DNA from: Bryobacteraceae bacterium
GTDB taxonomy: Bacteria; Acidobacteriota; Terriglobia; Bryobacterales; Bryobacteraceae
Length of the DNA stretch: 36,391 bases
Assembly (NCBI GenBank): GCA_025062235.1
Contig: JANXAE010000018.1
Location: forward strand, 1 to 36,391
Direction: 5' to 3'
Below the pieces are notes generated by a model, which was not told where the DNA came from, did no database searches, and saw only the letters and a program-made list of their open reading frames with translations. The translations under genes were made by a program, and so were the position numbers. Below are positions 28,140-36,391 of the stretch, in pieces (within the stretch, counting starts at the first letter, position 1; the number at the start of each line of letters is the position of its first letter).

Positions 28140-29425
28140 AGATTCCGAAGCTGCGGTGGGTCATCGCGGGGATGCTGTGCGTAGCCACGATGATCAACTA
28201 CGCCGACCGGCTGGCCCTGGCGGTGGTTTCGGTAGAGGTTCGACGCGAGTTCTCGATGGACGAGCGCGATTACTCGCATGTGGTCAGTCTTTTCATGGTC
28301 GCTTACGCCATCATGTATGCCGGCTCGGGTTACGTCGTGGACCGGTTGGGCACGCGGCGCGGCTTCGCTGCCTTCGTCACTGGCTGGTCGCTGGCCCAGA
28401 TGTCCCATGCGCTGGCCCGGGGCAAGTGGTCGCTGGCCGCTAGCCGCTTTGCCCTCGGCCTTACCGAGCCGGGGAACTGGCCGGCAGCCGCCAAGGCTGT
28501 CGGAGAGTGGTTTCCGCCGGCACAGCGGGCGCTGGGGGTGGGAATCTTCAATGCCGGGTCGTCGTTGGGGTCGGCGATCGCCAGTCCCATGGTGGCGTTT
28601 CTCACCCTCCATTTCGGCTGGAGGTTTGCCTTCCTGTTCACGGGCGCGCTCGGACTGGTGTGGCTGGCGCTCTGGCTGTTGATCTACCAGCCGCCTCATC
28701 GCAACCGCTGGCTCGATCCTGCCGAATACGAGCGGATGAAGCACGAGCTGCCTCCGCCGGAGGAGACTCGGGCCGCGAGCGAGGGTGTGCACTGGCGACG
28801 AGTGATGCGCAAGCCGGGCTGCTATGCGCTCGTGCTGACGCGGTTCTTCACCGATCCGGTCATCTACTTCGTGATCTTCTGGCTTCCGGAGTACCTACGG
28901 CGCGAACGCGGCTTCGATCTTGCGAGGGTGGGGCGTTACGCATGGGTGCCGTATCTCTTCGGGGACATCGGCTATCCGCTGGGCGGTTGGCTTTCGGGCT
29001 GGTTGATGCGGCGCGGCTGGCCATTGGGCCGGGCAAGAAAGTTCGTCATGGCGGTGGGCGCTGCATTCCTGCCGGTGGCGATCCTTGCGCCCTACGTGCC
29101 GCAGGCCTGGATGGCCATCGCAGCCACCTGCTTCGTTACCTTCGGCCATGCCTTTTGGGTTGCCAACCTTCAAGCCCTTCCCATCGATTTGTTCCGCGGG
29201 CCGGAGATCGGTACGGCTACGGGCTTTTCGGGCACGGGAGGCGCCATCGGCGGAGCGCTGGCAGCGTTGGGCACAGGCTGGGTCGTGCGCAGGTTTTCCT
29301 ATGCGCCCGTTTTTCTGGTGGCGGGCCTCATGCATCCGCTTTCGGCCCTGCTGATCTACCTCCTGTTGCCCGATCGGCATTTCCGCGAGGCCGCAGAGCG
29401 GTCCCTTCAAAGGCCGTCGGGATAG
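28136..29425 (+). CDS. MFS transporter, anion:cation symporter (hexuronate-transporter-like)
   Basis: MKIPKLRWVIAGMLCVATMINYADRLALAVVSVEVRREFSMDERDY..FALGLTEPGNWPAAAKAVGEWFPPAQRALGVGIFNAGSSLGSAIASP; 4-nt overlap with the upstream gene. Confidence 0.88.
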   Translation: MKIPKLRWVIAGMLCVATMINYADRLALAVVSVEVRREFSMDERDYSHVVSLFMVAYAIMYAGSGYVVDRLGTRRGFAAFVTGWSLAQMSHALARGKWSLAASRFALGLTEPGNWPAAAKAVGEWFPPAQRALGVGIFNAGSSLGSAIASPMVAFLTLHFGWRFAFLFTGALGLVWLALWLLIYQPPHRNRWLDPAEYERMKHELPPPEETRAASEGVHWRRVMRKPGCYALVLTRFFTDPVIYFVIFWLPEYLRRERGFDLARVGRYAWVPYLFGDIGYPLGGWLSGWLMRRGWPLGRARKFVMAVGAAFLPVAILAPYVPQAWMAIAATCFVTFGHAFWVANLQALPIDLFRGPEIGTATGFSGTGGAIGGALAALGTGWVVRRFSYAPVFLVAGLMHPLSALLIYLLLPDRHFREAAERSLQRPSG

Positions 29426-30162
29426 CGGACCTCGACGAGGAACAGGCCGCAGGAGGGTGCGGTCGGTCCGGCCGATGCGGGGCGGCCCGAGCGAAGCAGC
29501 TCCGCCACGCCCGCCTCGTCGAGCCTGCCGCGGCCGACTTCGAGCAGCGTCCCCACCATGTTGCGCACCATGTGCTTGAGGAATCCGTTCCCCGTGACCC
29601 GGTAGATCAGGCGCTCGCCCTCGTGGAAGGCGCCGGAGGAGAAGATCCGCCGCACCTTCGACCCCCCCAACCGGTCCTTCTCGTCCGTGGCGGCGAAGGC
29701 GGTGAAATCATGTTCGCCCTCGAACAGGCGCGCGGCCGAGATGAACCGCTCTTCGTCCAGCGGGTAGGGGAAGTGGTGCACGTAGAGGCGCTGGAAGGGC
29801 GGACAGATCTCGGCTCGCCAGATCCGGTATTCGTAGGTCTTGCTGAGGGCGTCCCGGCGCGGGTGAAAGTCCGGCGGCGCTTCGCGCGCCTCCAGCACGC
29901 GGATGGCCGGGGGCAGCAACCGGTTCATGGCCCGCCGCAGGTTGTCAGGGGGAATGCGGTTCTCCAAATCGAATGCGGCCACTTGAGCCAGTGCATGCAC
30001 GCCCGCGTCCGTACGCCCGGCGCCGGTCACCTGGACGGGCTTGCCCTCGATGCGCGCCAGCACCTGCTGGAGAGTGCCTTGGATGGTCGGCAGCGAGGGC
30101 TGCACCTGCCATCCATGGTAGTCCGTGCCGTCGTAAGCCAGCGTGATCCGGATGCGGCGCAT
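29407..30162 (-). CDS. truA: tRNA pseudouridine(38-40) synthase
   Basis: MRRIRITLAYDGTDYHGWQVQPSLPTIQGTLQQVL, VTGAGRTDAGVHALAQVAAF, GNGFLKHMVRNMVGTLLEVG. Confidence 0.97.
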   Translation of the reverse strand: MRRIRITLAYDGTDYHGWQVQPSLPTIQGTLQQVLARIEGKPVQVTGAGRTDAGVHALAQVAAFDLENRIPPDNLRRAMNRLLPPAIRVLEAREAPPDFHPRRDALSKTYEYRIWRAEICPPFQRLYVHHFPYPLDEERFISAARLFEGEHDFTAFAATDEKDRLGGSKVRRIFSSGAFHEGERLIYRVTGNGFLKHMVRNMVGTLLEVGRGRLDEAGVAELLRSGRPASAGPTAPSCGLFLVEVRYPDGL

Positions 30163-30169
30163 GCGCAGG

Positions 30170-30757
30170 TCAGCGGCGGGATCCCGGCTTCACCAAAGGG
30201 AGACCCTGGCGGCAGAGGGGACAGTGATCCGGCGGGTACGTCAGCACGTCCAGCGTGGCCAGCGCAACCCGGGGTGCGCCGACTTCCGCGCGGCCCGCGC
30301 TTCGGTCAATGATCGAGCCTGCGGCCACGACTTGCGCTCCTGCCGCACGCAGCACCTCGATGACCTCTCGCGTGCTCCCGCCGGTGGTGACCACGTCCTC
30401 CACGACAACCGCCTGTTCGCCTGCCTCGATGCGGAATCCGCGGCGCAGGGCCATGGCGCCCGAGGCATCGCGCTCGGTAAAGATCGCGCGCGCCCCCATC
30501 GCCCGGGCCACCTCGTGCCCGATGACGATGCCGCCCAGCGCGGGCGACACCACGACAGGAACGCGGCGACCTCCCAGGCGCATCAGCGCTTCCGCCAGCT
30601 CGGCACCTAGACGTGCCGCATGCTCCGGGTACTGCAAGACCACGGCGCACTGGAGGTATTCGGGGCTGTGCAATCCGCTCGAGAGCAGGAAATGTCCCCG
30701 AAGGTAACCGCCGGTGCGCTCGAAGAGCTCGAGGATCGTTTCCCTGGTGGCTGGCAC
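30170..30757 (-). CDS. pyrE: Orotate phosphoribosyltransferase
   Basis: TRETILELFERTGGYLRGHFLLSSGLHSPEYLQCAVV, AVVVEDVVTTGGSTREVIEVLR PRPP motif. Start probably GTG 30757 or TTG 30760 rather than the listed 30826. Confidence 0.94.
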   Translation of the reverse strand: MPATRETILELFERTGGYLRGHFLLSSGLHSPEYLQCAVVLQYPEHAARLGAELAEALMRLGGRRVPVVVSPALGGIVIGHEVARAMGARAIFTERDASGAMALRRGFRIEAGEQAVVVEDVVTTGGSTREVIEVLRAAGAQVVAAGSIIDRSAGRAEVGAPRVALATLDVLTYPPDHCPLCRQGLPLVKPGSRR

Positions 30758-30760
30758 CAA

Positions 30761-30772
30761 GGCATTACTATA
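30761..30772 (-). promoter_or_regulatory. -10-like TATAGT 6 nt upstream of the likely pyrE start
   Basis: Minus strand TATAGTaatgccTTGGTG; spacing fits transcription starting at or next to the start codon. Confidence 0.4.
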
Positions 30773-30896
30773 GCGCAACGCCGCCGGCGAACCGCTCGCC
30801 GCGATAGCATGAAGCTTGGGGAACAACCCGCGTTCGGTCGTCGTCTTTTAGGAGTTGTTGAGCATCGTCGGACCACCCGCGGGGAAAGGATCGCGT

Positions 30897-32843
30897 ATGA
30901 GGATGTTTCGAAGGATATTGGCCATCGCGTGGGCCTGCCAACTCGCCGTGCCGGCCCTGGCCGAAAACCCAGCCAGACGGAATTCGGGCGGTTTCTTCTC
31001 CGGTCTGACGCGCCCCTATCGTGCGCGGGAGATCCCGCCCGTGGATCTGGCCAACTCTTCGCGCCTGGAGTCGTTGCTCCGGGCCGGACGCATCTACCTT
31101 TCGCTGCAAGATGCCGTGGCGCTGGCGCTGGAAAACAATCTCGACATCGCGGTGCAGCGCTACGGTCCCATGATCGCTGACGCAGCCCTGTTGCGTGCCG
31201 AGGCGGGAGGTCTGCTGCGCGGCGTGCCGACCGCGGTGCAGCGGGCGACCACCAGCGCGCTGGCGCAGGTCACGGGCGGCGCCACCGGCGCCGCCGGCGG
31301 CGTCGGAGGAGGGACGGCAGCACAGGCCGGGGCCGGCGAAGCCGGCGGCGCCATCATCGTCCAGACGGGCACCGCCGTGCCCAGCCTCGACCCTGTGATC
31401 TTTACGCAGGCCAACTTCAGCCACCGCACCAACCCGCAGACCAACTCCTTCATCACCGGCACCAACTCCCTGATCATCCGCAACGACGTGGCCAACTTCG
31501 GCATCCAGAAAGGCTTCCTCACCGGCGCTACAGTCAGCTTCGGGTGGAACAACTCCCGCGTGGAAACCAACGCCGGGCGCACGGATTTCAATCCCTCGAC
31601 GACAGCCAGCTTTTCGCTCACCATCCAGCAGCCGCTGCTGCGCGGCTTCGGGCTGGCGGTGAACAACCGCAACATCCGCATCGCCAGGAACAACCGCAAG
31701 GTGAGCGACCTCGCCTTCCGCCAGCAGGTCATGACGACGGTGGCGGCGATCGTCAGCGCGTACTGGGACCTGGTGAGCTTCAACGAGAATGTCCGGGTAC
31801 GGCAGCAAACGCTGGCGCTGGCCGAGAAGCTTTACGAGGACAACAAGAAGCAGGTCGAGATCGGGACGTTGGCTCCGATCGAAATCGTAAGGGCGGAAGC
31901 CGAAGTGGCCTCCAGCCGGCAGGCTCTGGTGCAGGCCGAAGCGCAGTTGCTCCAGCAAGAGACGTTGTTGAAGAACGCCCTCAGCCGCACGGGCGTCGCC
32001 AGTCCGCTGATCGCCGACGCCCGCATCGTCCCGACCGACCGCATCTACGTACCGCCCTCCGATCCCGTTTCGCCGGTTCAGGATCTGGTCGAGCTGGCGC
32101 TGAAGAACAGGCCCGACGTCGCCCAGGTCGAACTCCAGATCGAAAACACCAAGATCGGCCTGAAAGGCAGCCGCAACAACCTGCTGCCGCAGCTCGACGT
32201 GGTGGCCGACTTCCGCAACAACGCCCTCGTGGGACAGATCAACAAGCTTCCCATTCCCGGCATTCCCGGCACCGGGATCGGTCCGCAGACGCGCAATCCG
32301 GCGGCGGTCGATCCGTTCTTTATCGGGGGCTATGGCAAGGCGCTCGCCCAGCTGTTCGCGCGGAACTTCCCCGACTACGGCATCGGTTTCCAGCTGACCG
32401 TGCCCCTGCGCAACCGCTCCGCTCAGGCCGACCTCATCCTCGACCAGCTGAGCCTGCGTCAGCAGGAACTGCGACGGCAGGCCTTGCTGAACCAGGTGCG
32501 CGTGGACGTGCGGAACGCCCTGACCGCGCTGCAACAGGCGCGCGCCGCCTACGAAGCTGCCGTCAAGGCCCGGGAGTTGCAGGAGCAGACCCTCGAGGCC
32601 GAGCAGAAAAAGTACGCCTTGGGGGCCTCGACGATCTTTTTCGTCATCCAAGCCCAGCGCGACCTGGCCCAGGCTCGCTCGGCCGAGGTCGCCGCCGCCA
32701 GCCAGTACGCCAAGGCCAAGGTGCAGTTGGAAGCGGCCACCGGCCAGATCCTCGAAGCCTACAACATCTCGATCGAAGAGGCTCTGGAAGGTCGCGTCTC
32801 CCGTCCGCCGTCGCCCCTGCCTCCGGGCGCGCAGAGCGAGTGA
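30897..32843 (+). CDS. TolC-family outer membrane efflux protein
   Basis: Signal peptide MRMFRRILAIAWACQLAVPALA; LSLQDAVALALENNLDIAVQRY, QPLLRGFGLAVNNRNIRIARNNRKVSDLAFRQQVMTTVAAIVSAYWDLV, repeated helical arrangement in the C-half. Confidence 0.92.
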   Translation: MRMFRRILAIAWACQLAVPALAENPARRNSGGFFSGLTRPYRAREIPPVDLANSSRLESLLRAGRIYLSLQDAVALALENNLDIAVQRYGPMIADAALLRAEAGGLLRGVPTAVQRATTSALAQVTGGATGAAGGVGGGTAAQAGAGEAGGAIIVQTGTAVPSLDPVIFTQANFSHRTNPQTNSFITGTNSLIIRNDVANFGIQKGFLTGATVSFGWNNSRVETNAGRTDFNPSTTASFSLTIQQPLLRGFGLAVNNRNIRIARNNRKVSDLAFRQQVMTTVAAIVSAYWDLVSFNENVRVRQQTLALAEKLYEDNKKQVEIGTLAPIEIVRAEAEVASSRQALVQAEAQLLQQETLLKNALSRTGVASPLIADARIVPTDRIYVPPSDPVSPVQDLVELALKNRPDVAQVELQIENTKIGLKGSRNNLLPQLDVVADFRNNALVGQINKLPIPGIPGTGIGPQTRNPAAVDPFFIGGYGKALAQLFARNFPDYGIGFQLTVPLRNRSAQADLILDQLSLRQQELRRQALLNQVRVDVRNALTALQQARAAYEAAVKARELQEQTLEAEQKKYALGASTIFFVIQAQRDLAQARSAEVAAASQYAKAKVQLEAATGQILEAYNISIEEALEGRVSRPPSPLPPGAQSE

Positions 32844-32906
32844 AGCCACGGCGCCTTGGCGCCGAGCGCTGCGGGCGCAGAAAGAGCACGGAGTTGCGAC
32901 AGGCCC

Positions 32907-35021
32907 TCAGGGCGCCGGCTGCTCCTCGACGATGGCCAGATCCCAGGGGGCCAGAGTCAGCTTAGCCCCCTGACGCACATCGGCGCCGCTGAGCAGCTCG
33001 CGCCCGGGCGGGAACTCGTAGACCAGGTTCTGGGTCTGCCCGGAGAAGTTCAGGAAGAAACGGACCGTCCGGCCCAGTCCGTTCACGCCCTGTTTGAAGC
33101 GGACGGGCGCGGGCAGACGCTGTTCGGGACCCCAGAGACCAGCCAGCCTGAGGACCTCCGCCAACACTCTCTGTTGCAGCTCGTCGGAAAGGAAGGTCCC
33201 CTGGTAAGTCAGCGTGCCCTTGCCGTGGCGGTTGCGGACGAGCGCCGGGTACTTGCCGAAGAACGGATGGTCGTAGTAGGCGAGCGGTTCGGCGCCTTCC
33301 GGCTCGATCAACTCCGCCCACACCGATACGCGGTTGTTCTCGCCCGCCTTGTAGGGATCGCCTCTGAGCGGCAGCGGCCGGGCCAGACTGGAAAACTCTT
33401 GGTAGGAAAAACCCGCAGCTTCGCGCAACGGCCCCGGCGCGCGCACCCACCGTACGGTCGAGTGCTCGTCGGCAAAGCCGCTCTTGAAAGACAGGACGAG
33501 ATGCCCGCCGTTGCGGACATACTCGACCAAACGCTTCAGCAACTCGTCGGAGGCTACGTAAAGGGGCGGCACGACCAGCACACGGTACCGGTCGAGATCG
33601 CGCGTGTCGGGAAAAACGAAATCGGTTTCCACGTTCATCCGGTACAGCGCGCCGTACATCTGCCGAAGGACCGTCATGTAGTCCACCCGGTCATCGAAAG
33701 GCATGAAGCGCAGGCCGTGGTAGGAGTCCACGCTGACCAGGATCGCGACCCGATTCCGCTTGTTGAGATTCACCAGATGCGGCGAGAGCTGCCTCAGTTC
33801 CTGCGCCGTGCGCTGGGCTTCGCGGTAGATCCGGTTGGGCTCCAGATCGTGAGACAGAATCCCCTTCCAGTAGGTCTCCTGGCCGTAGTGCAGGGAATGC
33901 CAGTGCCAGTAGGCGACCATGTTCGCGCCGCACGCGATGTGGGCGAAGGCAGCCAGCCGCAGCTGCCCGTCGTAGGGCGGGAATTGCGTGCGCGAATCCC
34001 AACCGATGGTCTGCGCGTTGGTCTCGGTCACCAGATAATTGGCGCGCTTCAGGGAGCGGCACAGGTCGCCCGAAAGGCTGATGGCCATGCCGTCGAGCTC
34101 GTCCTGCGTGCCGTGATACGGGTTGACGGCGGCGACGTCCAGATGCTGCGCGATGGCGACCTGGTCCACATCGGTGCGCACGCCGCCCACGAAGTTGTGG
34201 GTGACGAACTGATCGGGCCTCTTGTACTGCCGAACGATGGCAGCTTGCCAGGCGAGAAAGTCCGTCACGGTCTGCCGCTGGAATCTTTCCCACTCCAGTT
34301 TGTAGCCGGGATTGAGGATGCCCTCGCGTGGCGGGAATTCGTCCCAATCCTGCACGAGCTGGCCCCAGTAGGCAAAGCCCCACAGGCGGTTGAGCGCCTC
34401 GGGCGAGCGGAATTTCCGCCTGAGGTAGTTGACGAATTCCACGTGCATATGGCGGGCGGGAGACGGATTGGGATGCGTCTCGTTGTCCACTTGGTAACCG
34501 ATCACGGCCGGGTGATCCTTGAAACGCGAGACGATGGCGCGTATGATCCGTTCGGCGTAATGGCGGTAGACAGGATGTGTCAGGTCCATGTTCTGACGCG
34601 GGCCGTACGCTCCTCCTGACACGCGCACCGGGTAGGTGGGTTGCGTCCGCTCGGTCAGGGGCGGCGCGGGCCCGAGGTGGCTGACGAGAATCTCCGGATG
34701 CTTCCGATAGAGCCAGGGCGGGATCGAGTAGGTGGGCGTTCCCAGGATGACTCGTATGCCTGCCTTGTGCAGGCGATCGAGGATCCGCTCCATCCAGGCG
34801 AACTCGAAATGTCCCTCGCGCGGCTCCCAACTGCTCCAGGTGGACTCGCCCAACCGCACCACGTTGAAGCCAGCCTGTTGCATGAGCTGCACGTCCTGCT
34901 CCAGGCGCTCGTATGGCATGTATTCGTGGTAGTAGGAAACCCCGTACAAGACGCCGGCGCCCGACGAGAGTTGCGCAGCCGCAGCCAGCGCGGGCAGAAA
35001 GAGTACCGAGAGTTTCCGCAT
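32907..35021 (-). CDS. Secreted GH42-type beta-galactosidase
   Basis: Signal-like MRKLSVLFLPALAAAAQLSSG; GVSYYHEYMPYERLEQDVQLMQQAGFNVVRLGESTWSSWEPREGHFEF; acid/base VIGYQVDNETHP; nucleophile region YLVTETNAQTIGW; trimerisation and C-terminal domains. Confidence 0.92.
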   Translation of the reverse strand: MRKLSVLFLPALAAAAQLSSGAGVLYGVSYYHEYMPYERLEQDVQLMQQAGFNVVRLGESTWSSWEPREGHFEFAWMERILDRLHKAGIRVILGTPTYSIPPWLYRKHPEILVSHLGPAPPLTERTQPTYPVRVSGGAYGPRQNMDLTHPVYRHYAERIIRAIVSRFKDHPAVIGYQVDNETHPNPSPARHMHVEFVNYLRRKFRSPEALNRLWGFAYWGQLVQDWDEFPPREGILNPGYKLEWERFQRQTVTDFLAWQAAIVRQYKRPDQFVTHNFVGGVRTDVDQVAIAQHLDVAAVNPYHGTQDELDGMAISLSGDLCRSLKRANYLVTETNAQTIGWDSRTQFPPYDGQLRLAAFAHIACGANMVAYWHWHSLHYGQETYWKGILSHDLEPNRIYREAQRTAQELRQLSPHLVNLNKRNRVAILVSVDSYHGLRFMPFDDRVDYMTVLRQMYGALYRMNVETDFVFPDTRDLDRYRVLVVPPLYVASDELLKRLVEYVRNGGHLVLSFKSGFADEHSTVRWVRAPGPLREAAGFSYQEFSSLARPLPLRGDPYKAGENNRVSVWAELIEPEGAEPLAYYDHPFFGKYPALVRNRHGKGTLTYQGTFLSDELQQRVLAEVLRLAGLWGPEQRLPAPVRFKQGVNGLGRTVRFFLNFSGQTQNLVYEFPPGRELLSGADVRQGAKLTLAPWDLAIVEEQPAP

Positions 35022-35046
35022 GCGCTTTCTCCTTTTTCTCGATGGC

Positions 35047-36391
35047 TCACTTCCGGGGCCACAGTGGGTGAGGCGCTCCCGCTCCGCGTGGCGGGCCCAA
35101 GCGGTATCGCAGGGCCAAGCCGAGCTCGGCCGGACGCACCAATCCCTCCCACCACTGGACCACACGTCCCTGCGGGTCCACGAGCAGGGTCAAGGGAGTC
35201 GCCTCGCGCCGCGGCTTGGAAGCCCGCTCGAGGCGCACCGCACCGAGGTGCCAGTCGTACGCCAGGTTCTCCGCGCTCGCCCCTGGGTCTTCCCAGACGA
35301 GCACGGCCTCGAGCGTGGGGCCGTATTGCGCGAGCGCAGCTTGCAGGAAGACCAGTTGCGAGCGGCACACCGCTCGGTCCGTGCCCGAGGCCAGTTGCAG
35401 CGACCAGCGTCCTCGCGGATGGGACGCCGGAGCCAGCTTCGTTCGAGGTCGCCCGGAGGCCGGTCCCAACGCGCCGGTCACCAATCGAAGCATGCCGTCC
35501 AGCAATGGCGATCCCCGCTGAGGTCGCAACATTGCGTCCCAGCGCGGATCTGCCAGCATCTCCGATGCCCCAGCCAGCGCTCGCCATGCGCCGATCCCTC
35601 GGAAGTCCCTGCCGCCGTAACGCCAAACGGGTTCGCCCGGACCGGTATGCCAGTACACGTTGTGCTCGAAGCGAAGCGGTTCGGCAGCCTCGATCAGACT
35701 GGGCGCCGCGGACACGATCACGTTGTTGCGAAACAGGTTCGGACGGCTGCCCCGAAATTCAGCGCTCTCGACCTTGACCGCCGGGACGTCGTCTGGCGGC
35801 GTCCAGTAGAAAGTGTTGTTGTGGACCACAAGGCCATCCAGCGCTCCGCCCTCCCAGGTCGTCACGTAGAAGTCCCCCTGGCGCCGGGCGAGTTTGGGAC
35901 TGCGTCCGTTGTTCACGCAGACGTTGTACCGAACGATGCTGTTGACCGTGACTTCCTGCTGAGCGCCGAAAACCGAGACGCAGTAGCCCTGCGCGTCGTG
36001 CGCGTAGTTGTTTTCGACGATGTTGTTCTCGTTGCCCCAGTCGATGTCGTAGACCCCGCCGTCCACCCCGGGCGAATCGGTGAAGAACCCCTCGGTAAAG
36101 CGCACCACGCAGTTGCGGCAGCGCCAGGTCCAGATGCCGTTGGGCGTGCCGGTTTCCACCGAGGGATTCAGACCGGTCAGCCAGGCCGCGCTCTTTTCGA
36201 TGACGCCGTTTTCGACCTGGAAGAGCACGATCCCATCGCCGTAGACGTGATGGACGACCGAGTTGCGTATGGTCACGTCGCGGATGCGGCTCTCCCGCGA
36301 TCCGCCTCGCACGATGATGCCTGCCCACTGCGTGGTGCGAAAGGCCGTGATGCCGTCTAGCACCACGTCTTCCATATGAAGCTCTGGCGGT
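35047..36391 (-). CDS. Right-handed beta-helix protein fused to a C-terminal thioredoxin-like domain (5' end outside the window)
   Basis: Repeated beta-helix rungs (IRDVTIRNSVVHHVYGDGIVLFQVENGVIEKSAAWL; NIVENNYAHDAQGYCVSVFG; LVVHNNTFYW; LFRNNVIV) and C-terminal LVFLQAALAQYGPTLEAVLVWED...ATPLTLLVDPQGRVVQWWEGL. The frame is open to the window edge (PPELHMEDVV...). Confidence 0.75.
   Translation of the reverse strand, partial: PPELHMEDVVLDGITAFRTTQWAGIIVRGGSRESRIRDVTIRNSVVHHVYGDGIVLFQVENGVIEKSAAWLTGLNPSVETGTPNGIWTWRCRNCVVRFTEGFFTDSPGVDGGVYDIDWGNENNIVENNYAHDAQGYCVSVFGAQQEVTVNSIVRYNVCVNNGRSPKLARRQGDFYVTTWEGGALDGLVVHNNTFYWTPPDDVPAVKVESAEFRGSRPNLFRNNVIVSAAPSLIEAAEPLRFEHNVYWHTGPGEPVWRYGGRDFRGIGAWRALAGASEMLADPRWDAMLRPQRGSPLLDGMLRLVTGALGPASGRPRTKLAPASHPRGRWSLQLASGTDRAVCRSQLVFLQAALAQYGPTLEAVLVWEDPGASAENLAYDWHLGAVRLERASKPRREATPLTLLVDPQGRVVQWWEGLVRPAELGLALRYRLGPPRGAGAPHPLWPRK

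Noticed and set aside
32856-34619. 587-aa plus-strand ORF
   Set aside because: Antisense to the GH42 gene, whose catalytic motifs are clear.
1-36391. CRISPR array, toxin-antitoxin pair, restriction-modification or retron-like system
   Set aside because: No regularly spaced repeats, and no recognisable nuclease, methyltransferase, reverse transcriptase or toxin motifs on either strand.

Overview
The window is GC-rich and in two parts. Taxonomy (inference): Acidobacteriota, Bryobacterales/Solibacter-like, mainly because ORF 19017..22253 ends in what I recognise as a TIGR03437-type ('Solibacter') C-terminal domain. Left part (1 to ~7400): an intact tyrosine recombinase next to a 3' tRNA-Arg(UCU) fragment, which reads as the right end (attR) of an island extending off the left edge. 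This is followed by ~5.6 kb of decayed DNA holding a frameshifted IS1634-like transposase remnant and a multiply frameshifted UvrD/PcrA-type helicase remnant. Right part (7417 to the end): ordinary, densely coded chromosome. It carries dut and a tandem ThyX-like protein (head to head), an OPT transporter, a GGDEF protein, a YmdB-type phosphoesterase, an aminotransferase, purF-purL-purQ, a small Tudor-like protein, two tandem subtilases, a TPR lipoprotein-like protein, a YHS-domain protein, a polytopic membrane protein, an MFS transporter, truA, pyrE, a TolC-family protein, a GH42 beta-galactosidase, and a partial beta-helix/thioredoxin-like fusion. The observations I rate highest are: (i) an unlisted 6S RNA candidate on the minus strand at ~12903..13101, upstream of the YmdB-type gene; (ii) a two-copy ThyX-like protein in which each half keeps a different part of the ThyX signature, divergently paired with dut through a ~20 bp intergenic space containing a symmetric -10 element; (iii) the tRNA-Arg att site. 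I see no convincing evidence of a wholly new defence or mobile system inside the window. All calls come from reading the sequence by eye; no searches were run.
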